This document shows, in pieces, positions 25,099 through 35,928 of a stretch of DNA of 64,000 bases (position 1 is the first letter of the stretch; each line of letters opens with the position of its first letter). Origin of the DNA: Nemertoderma westbladi (lineage: Eukaryota > Xenacoelomorpha > Nemertodermatida > Nemertodermatidae); NCBI GenBank assembly GCA_032718475.1, contig JAUCBJ010001232.1, forward strand, positions 26,759 to 90,758, read 5' to 3'. The notes beneath the pieces are model-generated. The model was given only the letters and a program-made list of their open reading frames with translations. It was not told the origin of the DNA and did not search any database. The position numbers and the translations under genes are program-made.

Positions 25099-25628
25099 GT
25101 CTTTAACGCTTATAAGTGACCTTTGCAAGCAATGATGTATCTAATTTTTTTCATTGTGTCAACTTATCAGCGTTCGTTTTATGGATGCTCATTTGAACAT
25201 TTTAATCATGTACTATTTCGAATATAAGTGAAAATTATTAACAGGTACTGTACCGATACTATACTTTTATATCTAATTAAAGTTTATTGTTGTTATATCC
25301 TGCTTGGATGTGATAAATCTTTGATCCATCGTCGACTGAGTCACCGTCTGTGTCCGTGTCCGTTCAGTTTTACTGAACACTGTCACCTTATTTTCTTTGC
25401 TCATTTTATCTAAAATGTCGTCCCTATAGGACGTTTCGACATATGGAATACAGTCTTACAACACATTAAACAATTATTTACATACAGTAGCTAGTCCCGT
25501 TACTTCAAACTGGACGCACGCATTATGCAAACACGTGCTGCTTTATTGAATAAAGTAGTACGCATTAATATAAATGGAAATAATACATTATAGAATACGG
25601 TAATTTAAGTTGTTTCCAGGTTATTGAT

Positions 25629-25687
25629 TACTTTGCAGCGTTCCGTCCTATAGGCCGCAACGCTGCAAAGTAGTACTTTGCAGCGTT
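25629..25687. repeat. Triple TACTTTGCAGCGTT palindrome
   Basis: TACTTTGCAGCGTT occurs forward at 25629, inverted at 25659-25672 and forward again at 25674-25687. The last two make a perfect 14-bp-arm palindrome with a one-base centre, and the first two can form an alternative hairpin. Confidence 0.85.
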
Positions 25688-25767
25688 ACGAGTAATTCAC
25701 CAGAAAGCTGTTAAGTTGACATATTGTAACAAAAAGTTTTTATATTAAAATATGCAGAGCGTTAGAG

Positions 25768-25830
25768 GTTAAAAATAGGTTAAAAATAGGTTAAAAATAG
25801 GTTAAAAATAGGTTAAAAATAGGTTAAAAA
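25768..25830. repeat. 11-bp tandem repeat (AGGTTAAAAAT)
   Basis: Five to six near-perfect copies of AGGTTAAAAAT follow one another. Confidence 0.9.
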
Positions 25831-25972
25831 TGTATATCATTATATAGTAACACGTTTTGTTACTGGTCGATGGCCAGTAAGAAACTAATAAGCGCGCCAA
25901 TCATATTTTTTCCGCCTCGTGGTTCTTTTCCTCCCGCTAGGTGGCGGACAAGCGACAACAGGATAAACGGCC

Positions 25973-26500
25973 GGTAACTGATGCCGGCCGTAGTGGAGGA
26001 TAGGAGGATAGTTCCGACTATTGGAGTCCGGACAATTGTGACCCGGACAATTGCGACCCGGACAATTGCGACCCGGTCAATCGCGACCCATGTTTTTAGT
26101 AAAAATTATTGGTCGCATTTGTCCGGGTCGCAATTGTCCGGGTCGCAATTGTCCGGATCACAATTGTCGGGTCGCAATTGTCTGGGTCGCAATTGTCAAT
26201 GATATACAATGATACAATGATATTTATCAAAGATATACATTACATATTTTTATCTGGATCCGGACAATTGCGAACCGGACAATTGCGACCCGGACAATTG
26301 CGACCCGGACAATTGCGAACCGGACAATTGCGACCCGGACAATTGCGACCCGGACAATTGCGACCCTTACAATTGCGACCCGGTCAATTGCGACCCATCA
26401 ATTTTTTCTAAAATCATGGGTCGCAATTGTCCGGGTCGCAATTGTCCAGGTCGCAATTGTCCTAACATCCCGACTATCCTCCAATACGGCATCAGTTACC
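25973..26500. mobile_element. Foldback element built of GACAATTGCGACCCG repeats
   Basis: Ends are a perfect 14-bp inverted repeat, GGTAACTGATGCCG (25973-25986) and CGGCATCAGTTACC (26487-26500), followed by imperfect GGAGGATAG blocks. The interior alternates runs of a ~15-bp motif, GGACAATTGCGACCC, in forward (about 26030-26090 and 26260-26395) and inverted (about 26110-26200 and 26415-26460) orientation. There are two nested palindromes and roughly twenty motif copies. No transposase gene and no clear target duplication were seen. ORFs in it are repeats read through. Confidence 0.75.
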
Positions 26501-26510
26501 ACTGATGGTA

Positions 26511-26716
26511 AGTCATGGACTAACCATCATGCTTATTTTCTAGGCTGCCAAAGCACGAGATTGTGCACAGACTGGTCCTCACGGCGAAAGTAATGTGATG
26601 CAAAGCGGAAGCGGCTCACATCAAGTCTCAAGCATGGGGAGACGAATGAGACACCTCCAATATTAGGCCTATATAGAGTCTGGTTGGAGATGTGTGCATT
26701 GTACTGTATTTGACTC
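26511..26716 (-). mobile_element. Short fragment of the RTE-like LINE
   Basis: This ~205-bp stretch closely matches the minus-strand LINE at about 39705-39905. Shared words include GGCTGCCAAAG, CTGGTCCTCACGGCGAAAG, AATGAGACACCTCCAAT and TGGTTGGAGATGTGTGCATT. It corresponds to the C-terminal coding part and is diverged and truncated at both ends. Confidence 0.85.
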
Positions 26717-28493
26717 AGTATAGCCAGGGCGCATCCTTAAATGGTAGCTGAATGAGTACTGGAGTTTCCTCTGGGGAGTATAGTTCAGGGGGGCCGCACT
26801 GGAAATAAGTCGTCAGACTTTGTGCGTAATTTGTGCAGACTACGCTGGCGTCTTGACCATTCAAACCTACCTACCTGTGGGATCAGCCATAATTAGTTTG
26901 CTTAGTATTTATCTTTATTCCAAGCCGGCACAGCATTCTTAATATATACTTTGAATAACTCAATAGTAATGGTAACCTGAACTGTTTACCTGCAGTAACG
27001 CAGTGCGGCATAGAAGAAATGGCAGTTGGCTAATGTCTATCCAGAGGCCAACCCTTAGGGGGTGAGGGAAGCCACCCCCCCCCCCCCCCCCCCTCCGCCG
27101 CCAGTATCTTTGGTCAAGTCAGTAAAAATACGATTGGGTCTGGGAAGTCGGGAAAACACGGTCAGGTTGGGGAAGTCGGGAAATTGTTGAACAGAGCAAT
27201 AAAATAATATTCCCAAAATGAAAGGATTCAAATAAACAAAATAATACATAACAGTATCATTGTGTCGATATGAAAACTCGACTGTGAACCTTGGTTTAAG
27301 ACAATTTAAGTGCCACGAAGTGATCGAAGCTTAAGCATAGGCCTAGGGGTACCATTAACGAATTGTCGGTCGTCGTCGGTCGTTGCAGTCTGTCGTCGTC
27401 ATCTAATTTTTTATCGCGAATAACTCGGTCATTCCGATTGAATCAAACCAAACTTGCTACGTATGTAGTCCATCAAAAGCTTAGAAAGAATCTGAAGTTT
27501 GGTCAAAAATCAGACTGTCTGTCAGTCGGTACAGGTAATTTCAGACTTTTGAATAAAATAAGTCGGTCCATCATTGACGAAATTAAACCAAACTTGGTAC
27601 GTATGCAGACCCGTGCTGTGCGAAGGCCCCAAGAACGTGTTACAAAAAAAAAAGAAAAAACCAAAGCATAATATCGAAGGCCAGCTGTATGCCAGTATGC
27701 TTACTGGTGGTCATTAATTATTATTTTTATTTGTAGTTTTTTTTTACTGTGTACAGTACCTGTTACGTGTATAAATTCCTGACAAAAACATATACCGTTG
27801 CCGCTGACTGACCTTTCAACATCAATCACAATTTCCAATCGATTTTCTCTAATTTTTTATTGTTGAAAATACTGCTAGGTAAACTAATTATTGAAAAATT
27901 TCCTTTTGCTTGCTATACGCTCGCATTATTATTCTATTTAAAATGAGTCTACTGTATAAATGTTAATAACAAGTTGCGCTTTCTCACTGCACAATTTTGC
28001 GCAATTTTCTTTTCAAACCGGAGATTTTTTCAAATGGAAAAATTCAAAAATGTTGTTGCTCGCTCAATTCGCATATCTCTGAAATACAACCTGACATGTT
28101 TATTTATTTAAGAACATAACGATTTCGTTGCGAAAATTACTGATAATAAATATAATTATTTTCTTCTAAATAAAAGGTTTAGTTCATCGCACATCACTTT
28201 TCCTTTGGCGCCACACTAGAAACCTACCGTTACTGTATCTGAGTTAAGACCCACTATAATAGTAGATAGGTCATGTATGAGTGCAGATACTTTACAGTTA
28301 GTTAGTAAAGAAACATAGCAGAACAGCTCAAACCAAAACAAATTACACATAACTTGTAATAATATATTATAATACAACATTGTATTTAATTGTCATAGTT
28401 AACTATTTTCCAAATATTCTAGAATATTATTATATATCGCTTCAATCACACTTGCAAAACAGTATTGAACTGTGTTACTGTTAGTTTATCACT
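26717..28493. other. Non-coding DNA upstream of the glycoprotein gene
   Basis: No gene is supported. It holds a C run near 27076-27092 and two diverged copies of a block with AAACCAAACTTG then TACGTATG (about 27445 and 27585), typical of a decayed dispersed repeat. A TATATATC near 28431 and a TTCTAGAA palindrome at 28418 lie 60-75 bp before the ATG at 28494 and could be promoter elements, which is unproven. Confidence 0.4.
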
Positions 28494-29114
28494 ATGAATC
28501 TACTACCTATCCTATTAGTGGCTATAAATACCTGGATTTCCGTATCACATCAGAAGAAACAAGTTCCTCTTTATCTTTGTGAAAACAAAGTACCAAATCG
28601 TTTCTATAAGTTGGAAAAGATTCAAAAATGCCCCGGGTTAGACAAAGGCCTTTTAATGAAAGAAATACGTGGTGTAAGGATATGGAAGCAGAATGTAACT
28701 CCGCTTCTAATTGATTTTTGGAGGTGTAGGAAGGAGATATGGACCTACGAATATGACGATACAGGGAGAACAAATTCCATTATTGGATCGCATTCCGGTA
28801 CTGTAAATATAGATGGCAATGTTGATAGTGAGGATGTGACAGACCCTGAAATCTGTAAGGCATGGTTGAATACTAAGAGGTGCGATGATGTGGTCCAAGA
28901 TGAAAAGGTAGAGTCTGGAGATACAATTAAAGGATACTTCGGCACAATTACTGAATCATTAAAGGAATTGAGATCATTAACGAAGACTAAAAGTTATAGC
29001 AACAAGGCGAATCTTGTAAAAGAACAGTGTCTGGAGGGTGCTAAGAAGTGTACCAATATAGTGAAGACCTGTTATCTAGAACACGTGCAAGGGACACTGA
29101 TGCCGATCCATAAT
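28494..29114 (+). CDS. Class-III-fusogen-like glycoprotein, exon 1 (signal peptide and ectodomain start)
   Basis: The exon encodes 207 residues. Residues 1-19 are a signal peptide (MNLLPILLVAINTWISVSH). A Cys-rich ectodomain follows (Cys 29, 46, 78, 121, 130, 179, 186, 193), with a sequon at Asn67 and a GVRIWKQNVTP stretch followed by a basic RCRKE. The order of Cys, FYKLEKIQKC, then GVRIWKQN and RCRK resembles the start of the ectodomain of herpesvirus glycoprotein B and chuvirus glycoproteins (membrane fusion proteins). The frame runs 16 more codons to a stop, but a consensus donor (AAT|GTAAGTAAA) at 29115 ends the exon in phase 0. Exon 2 is proposed at 62363. I take this as an endogenous viral-type envelope gene, perhaps domesticated. 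The exact source family is uncertain. Confidence 0.6.
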
Positions 29115-29287
29115 GTAAGTAAATGCGTTACCAGTTTGTGGTTAACACCACGCGGCGCGCGGTGAGTAACAGCGTTACCAGTTAGTGGATACTACTATGT
29201 TTTTGACACCCCCCCCCCCCCCCCCCCCCCACCCCCTACCCCCATTTTTTTATACTAGGCTAGCTAGTTTTTGTTCCTTTTTTTAAT

Positions 29288-29344
29288 GTTCTAGAACATA
29301 GGCCTATTATCTATTCATTTAATATAAAAATGTTGTTCTAGAAC
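29288..29344. repeat. Pair of GTTCTAGAAC palindromes
   Basis: Two exact copies of the 10-bp palindrome GTTCTAGAAC lie at 29288-29297 and 29335-29344, just inside the proposed intron. The same word recurs before and after exon 2. A long C run lies just before, at about 29210-29231. Confidence 0.85.
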
Positions 29345-29867
29345 AAATATTATTGCTGGTTGGCGTGGGATCCTGACCGGGTTCACTGTGACTTTGTGGT
29401 GATGTCCGTTCCCTACGCGCTTGCGCTGGCTGCTGACTGGGAAGTTGACATGGCCGTAGCCCGGTGAATGAAAGAGTTTATCTGTGAACTTTACTGTTAA
29501 TCGACTGATGTTAGATATAGAGACTGAATACTGTAATACTGGTAGGACACAGTAGTTTATTTATTTCCTTTCCATTATCGGGCACTAATGACCCATGCTA
29601 CTGTACGTACATTTTTAATATACTAAACGAAACACATAGCACAGCAATTAATTACGGTTGGACCCTACAATCTATAATTAAATTCACAATGACCGACAAT
29701 CGACCAAGAAAAAAAAAAGAACAAAAATGAAACCAATAGAACTTCATTATACACTATCATTACAAAGTGAAAAATGCAAAAAAAAAAAAATACAAAAAAA
29801 AAAAAAAAAAAATTTACGAGGGTGGATATTTATGGCCCAGTATTGCGAATATATTAATTATACAATA

Positions 29868-30290
29868 TTACACAGATAGAAGTACTTCCCAACGGTCCCG
29901 TAAAGTCGAGGACGTACAAATATTAAAACAAACTGAAAGTAAATCGTTGCTAGAAGACGCTACTCGCCTTGCGAGCGAGCCTGCCGCAACCCTACATATT
30001 GCTACAAAAGCATTAACTCGATTATTTACAAAAATTGTATCCGCGTCATCACAGCGACTATACTTAAAAAGTAACCTGAATGCAGTATTGTAGGCTACAC
30101 GGACCTTACGCAGTTCCTCAACTCTAAATATACTCCACAATGAAGTACAATAAAGACTGTAACAATAAGTTTTAAATAGCGCTCGTTTCACTGGCAATGA
30201 GCAACCGCCAAAGAAACGTGCTAACTGGTTACCACAGCGATAAAGAGAACGCTTAGCAGTAGTAGTGTAGTGTAGCGAAGCGAAGCGGTG
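29868..30290 (-). pseudogene. C-terminal fragment of a CR1/Jockey-like LINE polymerase
   Basis: The minus-strand frame reads a stretch typical of the region after the reverse transcriptase core in CR1/Jockey-type LINEs: LPVKRALFKTYCYSLYCTSLW, VAYNTAFRLLFKYSRCDDA, and VNAFVAICRVAAGSLARR. The catalytic motifs (FxDLxKAFD, FADD) are missing, so it is 5'-truncated. The upstream residues of the ORF (30290-30446) are not recognisable. Just beyond its 3' side (about 29777-29811) lie A runs on the plus strand, which do not fit a poly(A) tail for this orientation. Confidence 0.6.
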
Positions 30291-31386
30291 GAAAAACATT
30301 TTCACCTTTGCACTATAAATGGAATGAATGCCAACTGGCTGCACGATGAATGACCGGTAATATATATGGGTAGAATACATTGTCTTTAGGAGGCTAACAT
30401 GATTCATTGGCCTCTGACTGATACACGCCACATGCCGCCCTCCCATTGGTCCAACTCACCCACCAGCTGGCCCTATTGCATCATCCACATTTCCCTGTGG
30501 CTGTAAGTGGGCTTGTGGGCCCCACTTACTGGTTCGGTATTTCTCTGTGTCCAATATTGTTAAATTGGCTCCTTTTCCCATTTTAGGTTGGAATGTAGAG
30601 CGGAATGGATTCGCTTACACTAGCCCCCCATGCTATCTTCCCAGTGAGAAGATAGCATCAACCGATAAGTGGGCTCCATTCCGGGGAATCCAATCTAGTA
30701 TTTGGTGTGGGGTGGGACTATCTTTTATTGGGATCAGTTTCCTAAGCTGGTTCCACTGGGTTTGATGTCGCTACCCAACCTTGGCAATACCTTTGTTTCG
30801 GTATGCCTAGATGTGCGGTGTCTTTATTCCTCACATCTTCCTCACACATCCCTAGAACTCATCCTCATACCTTGATTCGCTCCCCACATTTCTCGGATAT
30901 TGCACTCCTCACTGCTCAACTCCTCTTCCCGATGTTACTCCTTTCACCACCCAAACTCAGCCATCATTCCTACTCATCCTACTTTCCCAGATGTTAACAG
31001 ATAACCACGCAACCCCCGGTAATCTCTCACTCTTCTAGCCCAGGTTTCCGCATCTGTCTAGTCCTGTCTCGTTCTTATGCTTAGTCAGTAAGTCCCCCCT
31101 CCCAGTAGTTAGTTGAGAGAGGTTGGTCTGAATTCTCCATTCATGGTCTCTTCATTCATTCTCTGCTATCCCGACCTCTCACCTAATCGGTGGTGCGTGA
31201 TTCGCCTTAATTACCATCTGGGTAGTACTTAATTACTGATAGAGATTCCATCTATTAATATATGAATCAATTGCACAATAGAATACACCAATCGATTACA
31301 CAATAGAGTTCACTGATCAGTTACACCATAGAGAATAAATATATTGATTTATAAATATAGAATTTTACGACATATAGATCAAATAT
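30291..31386. other. Non-coding DNA, probably 3' region of the neighbouring minus-strand LINE
   Basis: No gene is supported. It includes a 10-bp-stem hairpin at 30631-30657. Near 31255-31335 are three diverged ~28-bp tandem copies containing CACAATAGA or CACCATAGAG words. Its position just after the endonuclease end of the LINE remnant suggests it is that element's 3' UTR. Confidence 0.35.
30631..30657. repeat. 10-bp perfect hairpin
   Basis: TGCTATCTTC and GAAGATAGCA pair across a 7-base loop. Confidence 0.85.
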
Positions 31387-33190
31387 CTACGCAAAGCCCC
31401 CTGGTATCCCGGCGCCGTCCTCGAGCCCCAAACTACTTCGCCATCTCACACGCGACCCTCGCAGGCAATGGGAAGTGCTGCGGATTATCGCGAACGATAT
31501 GCATGCGCGCACCCACCCCATTACCGAACTGTAAGGTTTCCCCCAGTTGGTGTGTAGGCGGTCTGCGATGATTCGCAACAGCTTATTGGCCTGAGGTGCC
31601 AGTATGCCGTCGCATGAGGCAACGAAAGGGGAGAAATCACCTCGGCGGGCGGAAACTGCAACTGTATATAAGCGTTTCTTCTCCTCTTCCGCCGACTCCA
31701 TTACTGACCTCACGAAGCGCCCAGCATAAGACACGGCGTCAAGGTTAATTGTACGTATGTCAATCAACGCCTGTGTCTGAGTACTGAACACTCCCCTAAT
31801 GCCGACATCGCATCGCAGACCAGCCCTGTCGCCATCGCTGCTCGCGGACCACTTGCTCGAGCATAACGTTTTGCGGTCCGAATGCCAGGGCCGCAAGGTC
31901 ACCGACTGCGTCGCGGAGCTCGTTGTGGCGCTGAATCACTAAACCACCCTTCTTACAGTTCAACCCATGGTTGAGGTCAAACCCAGCGCCACAACCGTCG
32001 CATCTGCAAGGGACACCTATGAGGGGTCTACCATACCGGACAGCCACAGCGTCCCTAAACTCCCGGGGTAAGAGGTCGAACTGGTGTTCGGCTACCGGAA
32101 GAGAGGATAGCCAGCCGCCTGTCCTGAACTCCGTTGCGAAATTCGCCCATCGAAGACTGCCGGCAGGAACCTATCGCTGATCGCTTCCTCAAGCACATCG
32201 AACTGACTGCTGCAGTCTGGGACAACGCGTTGGAGGTATGCCCACTCCCGTTGGAGTGAGCAAACTACGGCTGAGAAAGCAGTGTGGGGTTGGGCCTCAG
32301 CCACCTCAGCCATCTTATCTACTGAGGCTACCCAGGATGCGATTTTGGCGCCGACATACTTCACACACTCCGACTCGCTACCAATAAACCCGGCCAGAAA
32401 TCGGTGTCCTGTAACAATGTTAATATTGTGCTCGGTGAATACACTTTGGGCTTCCTCCAGAAACTCCGGAGCCACAACGAGAAAGCTCTTAGTGGACTGA
32501 GGGTAATATCTGAGAGCGGGGCCCAGACGCAGTAAGTGCTCGTACCACTCGAGAATATCCTGGAGCTTTCCGGCACCAGAAGAGTTGTCAGCGAACCAAC
32601 TTTGGCGAACCTTAAGTGATGGCAACTCATGGATTAAAGGGAGGATGCCTGAAGCGTAAAAAGGCATAGCTAAAGGATCTCCTTGTGTTACACCCTCTTC
32701 GCTGAACAGCACAGCATCGGTTCCCTTTATTGTCAGAATGCTGTGTCCGCGGTAACAGTTGAAGAGAAACATTGAACATCGAGGCCACAGCTGCCTGACG
32801 TTCCACAAGGCTGCGACTCGGTTCAGCGAATTGAAGGCATTAGCTGCATCCAAAATAATAATGCCCCATCCATCCTCACTATGTTCTTCGAAGACCGAGC
32901 GCATTGAATGTACCCCGGCCTCCACACCTGCCATCACGCCCGCAGATAACTGCTCTGCGCCACACGTAGTGGTGACATCATCTCCAGTTGCTTCTGCCAT
33001 TGATCTACCCAAGATTCGGCGGAGGCACTCCCCTATGCCTATGGGCCTAACCCCGGGGCACTTATCGAGGGCAATAAGTCTGCTAGCCATCAGGGACCGA
33101 ACTGATTCCCATGGCACTACACTGTTAGCAAGTGGACACGCAATAGAGGCAATAGATTCATGTAAACGCTGGCTATGTGCTGGCTAGTCG
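31387..33190 (-). pseudogene. LINE remnant: reverse transcriptase plus CCHC and restriction-like endonuclease
   Basis: The minus strand (33117 to 32092) encodes a reverse transcriptase. It has a KCPGVRPIGIGE block, motif A ILDAANAFNSLNR, motif B GVTQGDPLAM and motif C as WFADN rather than FADD. In another frame (about 32047-31796) is a zinc-binding pattern, CRCDGCGAGFDLNHGLNC, then RHNELRDAVGDLAALA. A third segment (31902-31387) reads GIRGVFSTQTQALIDIRTIN and SCDGILAPQANK, resembling the PD-(D/E)XK-type endonuclease of R2/CRE-like LINEs. Frame changes between segments, the FADN motif and no upstream N-terminal region mark a 5'-truncated dead copy. The clade (CRE/R2-like) is from memory of domain order and is tentative. 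Confidence 0.65.
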
Positions 33191-33456
33191 CTGCCGGCTG
33201 GCCCACCACTCCCTTTCAGTCGCCGCGCTGTCAACTCTATGTGCGCGGCTGTGATCTCGACATCAACCCGAAGTGGCAACTCATCATCACACAATAATAA
33301 TTACTGATAGTGCTCATTGGGTAGTACTTACTTACTGGTAGTGCTTACTGGGTAGTGCTTACTATGATTACTGTTGTCTGTCCGCATCCAATACTTGTTG
33401 GTCATTTATGGAAGTCCAACTAGTCATCCTCCCTTGTCCCTTCCCTCGTAATAATT
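33191..33456. other. Spacer between two minus-strand retroelement remnants
   Basis: No ORF is supported. It contains imperfect short repeats of TAGTGCTTACTGGG and GGTAGTACTTACT (about 33308-33360). Confidence 0.4.
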
Positions 33457-34700
33457 TTAATGATCCACAGGGACTACGTTGGATCTTGCTGACTGGTTCC
33501 GGTTGGTCCAAAACGGTGTAAATATGGCAATGGGATCGCTATCCCTCCATTCTCCATAGAGACTTGCCAACTGATTGTGGGCCATCGGGCAGTCCATCCC
33601 GACTATAATCGACACTCGTGGTATGTCCAATCCCGGTATTGCGAAGTCAATACCCTTCAAATGTGGGTACTGGGCTACCTACTGTTGAGTTGGTCGTCGC
33701 GCATTGATGTTTACTGAATCCATCACACCGCCGCGGCCGCGCCATCCAATGCCGCGCTGTAACCTCCTGTCAAGCTCTCTATGCAGCATCTACTGACACC
33801 CAGGGGAATGTTTCGGTCCTTGTCAGTCACTGTTGTAACTGCTACTGGACTGGGTTTCGTCTTAAGTCCAAGTTTGTCAGTGACTGACCTGCCTGTGACA
33901 GTGAATGCTGCCCCGGTATCAATTACCATTAAGGTAGTTAATGATTTTCCGCTTGTGGCAGATACCTTCACTGGCACACCTTTAGTAGAACTTTCGTCTT
34001 GTTCTTCTTTGAGCCAATAGTCGTGGCTATTGTCTCCCCCTGGTCAGTTTTACTACTGTCTCGGTATGGACCTGTCCTTGCTATGTGTCCATGTTTGACA
34101 CATTTATTAAATAGCCTGTGTGTCCATAGAGTCTCCGTTCGTCAGAGATGGAATTTCTTTCCACTGGTCACAGTGCCTGTTACTACGGCCTGCCTGATGG
34201 TGAATCTGGCATCTCTGGCCATTATCATAGGGCCTCGGTCTGGAAGACCCCTCTTCGGCTCTGTTATAGCTAGACGCATCCTCTGTCAACCCAAATGACA
34301 TCGATTGTTCTTGTTTAGCTGTGTTCTGGCCTAGGTACTTTGCCGAGACTGTCCTCGCTGTACACAGGGTCTGTTATTAATTACGTTTCATATGACAGGA
34401 AGCTCGACATTTCTTCTAATCCCGGTTCTGTTCCTTTCTTTTCTCGCTTCAAGAAAGCTATCTTCCTTCATCTGTTTCTCAACCATATCGGTAATGCCTG
34501 CGCTACTGTATCATCGCTATGTTGTTTGAAGCGTTCAGTTCGCATGGCACTTCCAGGGTCTTCAGGGTTATTAATGCCTTTTCTATCCTCATCGCGAAGG
34601 CTTTATTGATAGTCGGGCTGTATAAGAGTCCGTCTGATGTTATTCCCTTCAGGTTTTGTCGGATTATTTTCGCCGGATGTCCGAATTCTCTATCCATGCA
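33457..34700 (-). pseudogene. Decayed BEL/Pao-type gag and protease remnant
   Basis: On the minus strand, pieces appear in gag-to-pol order. REFGHPAKIIRQNLKGI (about 34690) resembles BEL/Pao Gag. A damaged zinc knuckle reads NKCVKHGHIART (near 34110). An aspartic-protease-like VIDTGAAFTVTGRSV lies within 33723-33977. KGIDFAIPGLDIPRVSIIVGMDC (shown here only as a location, 33590-33660) corresponds to the second half of the protease. Frames and stops break between all pieces, and no reverse transcriptase of this type follows. The remnant stands alone and is unrelated in sequence to the intact-looking BEL element nearby. Family assignment is moderate. Confidence 0.5.
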
Positions 34701-35281
34701 GCCCTAAAACCTCATTATATTCCCTGATATTGCCTCACAATATCATATGCTGGCCCTCCTGTATAGACTTGTAGATATTTTAGGCCTCCGCCTGCGTCAG
34801 CTTCTTAAAAAGAATCTCATTACTATACATCCTCCGGAATTGCAGATAAGTTATTAAATTTTTATTAGATTAAATAAAACTCTGTCAAATTCTGTTTGTT
34901 GTTTCCCAACATTTAAATAACGTCCCATATGATTTTAGTGCCCGTGAGACATTAGTGCCCGCTTAGCGTCTTAGTTAGTATATGCATTACAACAGGCCAG
35001 GAAGACATTTCGCGCTTCTTTAGTTCCTGCTGATGCAAACGAGTCGTTACTTTCGTCAAACTTCAAAGGGTCAAATTTCCAGTCTTTAAGTTCCCGCATC
35101 TCGTCATTTATTTTAATTTCTACTTGGATCTTTTATGATTAAACACAAGGACCGCGCTATAACAAGTGGGGGTGGATGTAAATTTGCTCCGACTGAAAAT
35201 TGAAATTGCACCGACTTAAATTGAAATGGTTCAACTGTGCTTGTATTAGTAATAATTTATATTAATAAAAATAATTGTTTA
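34701..35281. other. AT-rich non-coding DNA
   Basis: No gene is supported. It may include the outer end of the gag remnant on its left. A TAAATAAAACTCTGTC word near 34873 is reminiscent of a retroelement 3' end. Confidence 0.4.
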
Positions 35282-35923
35282 TTACGTGGGGAAATAGCAG
35301 AACTTTTTTTTCCGCCTGCCGGCCTGTGTAGAGATGGCGATTCTTTGACGGAGGAAGGATGTTGCCTTTACATCCCCATATAAAGTGGTGATGCGGCGGC
35401 CAAGTTCCTGGAGGAATTGTAAGGTCAGGGACCAAAGCCAACTAGGTTTTCGAATGCAACGGGGCTGGAGAGAAACTGTTCGGGAGATGGAACTATATTT
35501 GGCGAGTTTCCTCTCTTCTGCGAGATCTGCTACTGGGGCCCGTTCTGATTGTGCCACATTACTGTAGGATCTGGCCAGACGGTTCACGCAGGTACAGTCC
35601 CAAGCCATTGGTTTTCCCAGGGACCAGTTGAGGAGGGTTACACCATCTTGACGTATACCATCGTCTCTGCATAGGCCGACTGGTTCCATGGTGGAAGGGA
35701 TATCTGCGGAGGTTAGAGCACGGTGAATGGCATCAACCTTGCGCCACACGCGCATGTGTGTTAAGTTCAAACAGGTGCACCAAGGCGGAGTCCAACTGCA
35801 AGCGATAACTGTTCGTAGGAGGGGAGATAACCCAGTTTGTCGGAAGTTAGTGACTGGAGCCAGTGTGAAGACCCTGTCGCTTGACAGCCACGAATCCGAA
35901 CAATGGTATGACCATCTGATGTA
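35282..35923 (-). pseudogene. C-terminal endonuclease-like part of a second RT-type element, split by the BEL insertion
   Basis: The minus strand encodes a block containing HWLQSLTSDKLGYL and LAVGLRLGAPV (35770-35923), then RVWRKVDAIHRAL, MEPVGLCRDDGIRQDGVT and WSLGKPMAWDCTC (35282-35770). A D-G-(x)-T segment followed ~10 residues later by W-D-x-T is the layout of a PD-(D/E)XK-like nuclease core. Such blocks occur at the C-terminus of endonuclease-type LINEs in invertebrates. The frame shifts near 35770 and the Cys/His region is degraded. The adjoining upstream portion lies at 57208-57310, on the other side of the BEL element. The family is inferred from general resemblance. Confidence 0.5.
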
Positions 35924-35928
35924 GCTAT

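Larger units (their letters stand above)
24948..25972. other. Non-coding stretch rich in hairpins
   Basis: Between the satellite and the next MITE there is no supported gene. The stretch holds several perfect hairpins and an 11-bp tandem repeat, listed separately. Words CTTTGCAGCGTTAYGAG occur near both ends (about 25023 and 25677), so 25001-25700 may be one mobile element of unknown type. Confidence 0.5.

Noticed and set aside
27363..27671. 102-codon plus-strand ORF
   Set aside because: It spans a diverged direct duplication and ends in a Lys-rich A run; it looks like a dispersed repeat rather than a gene.
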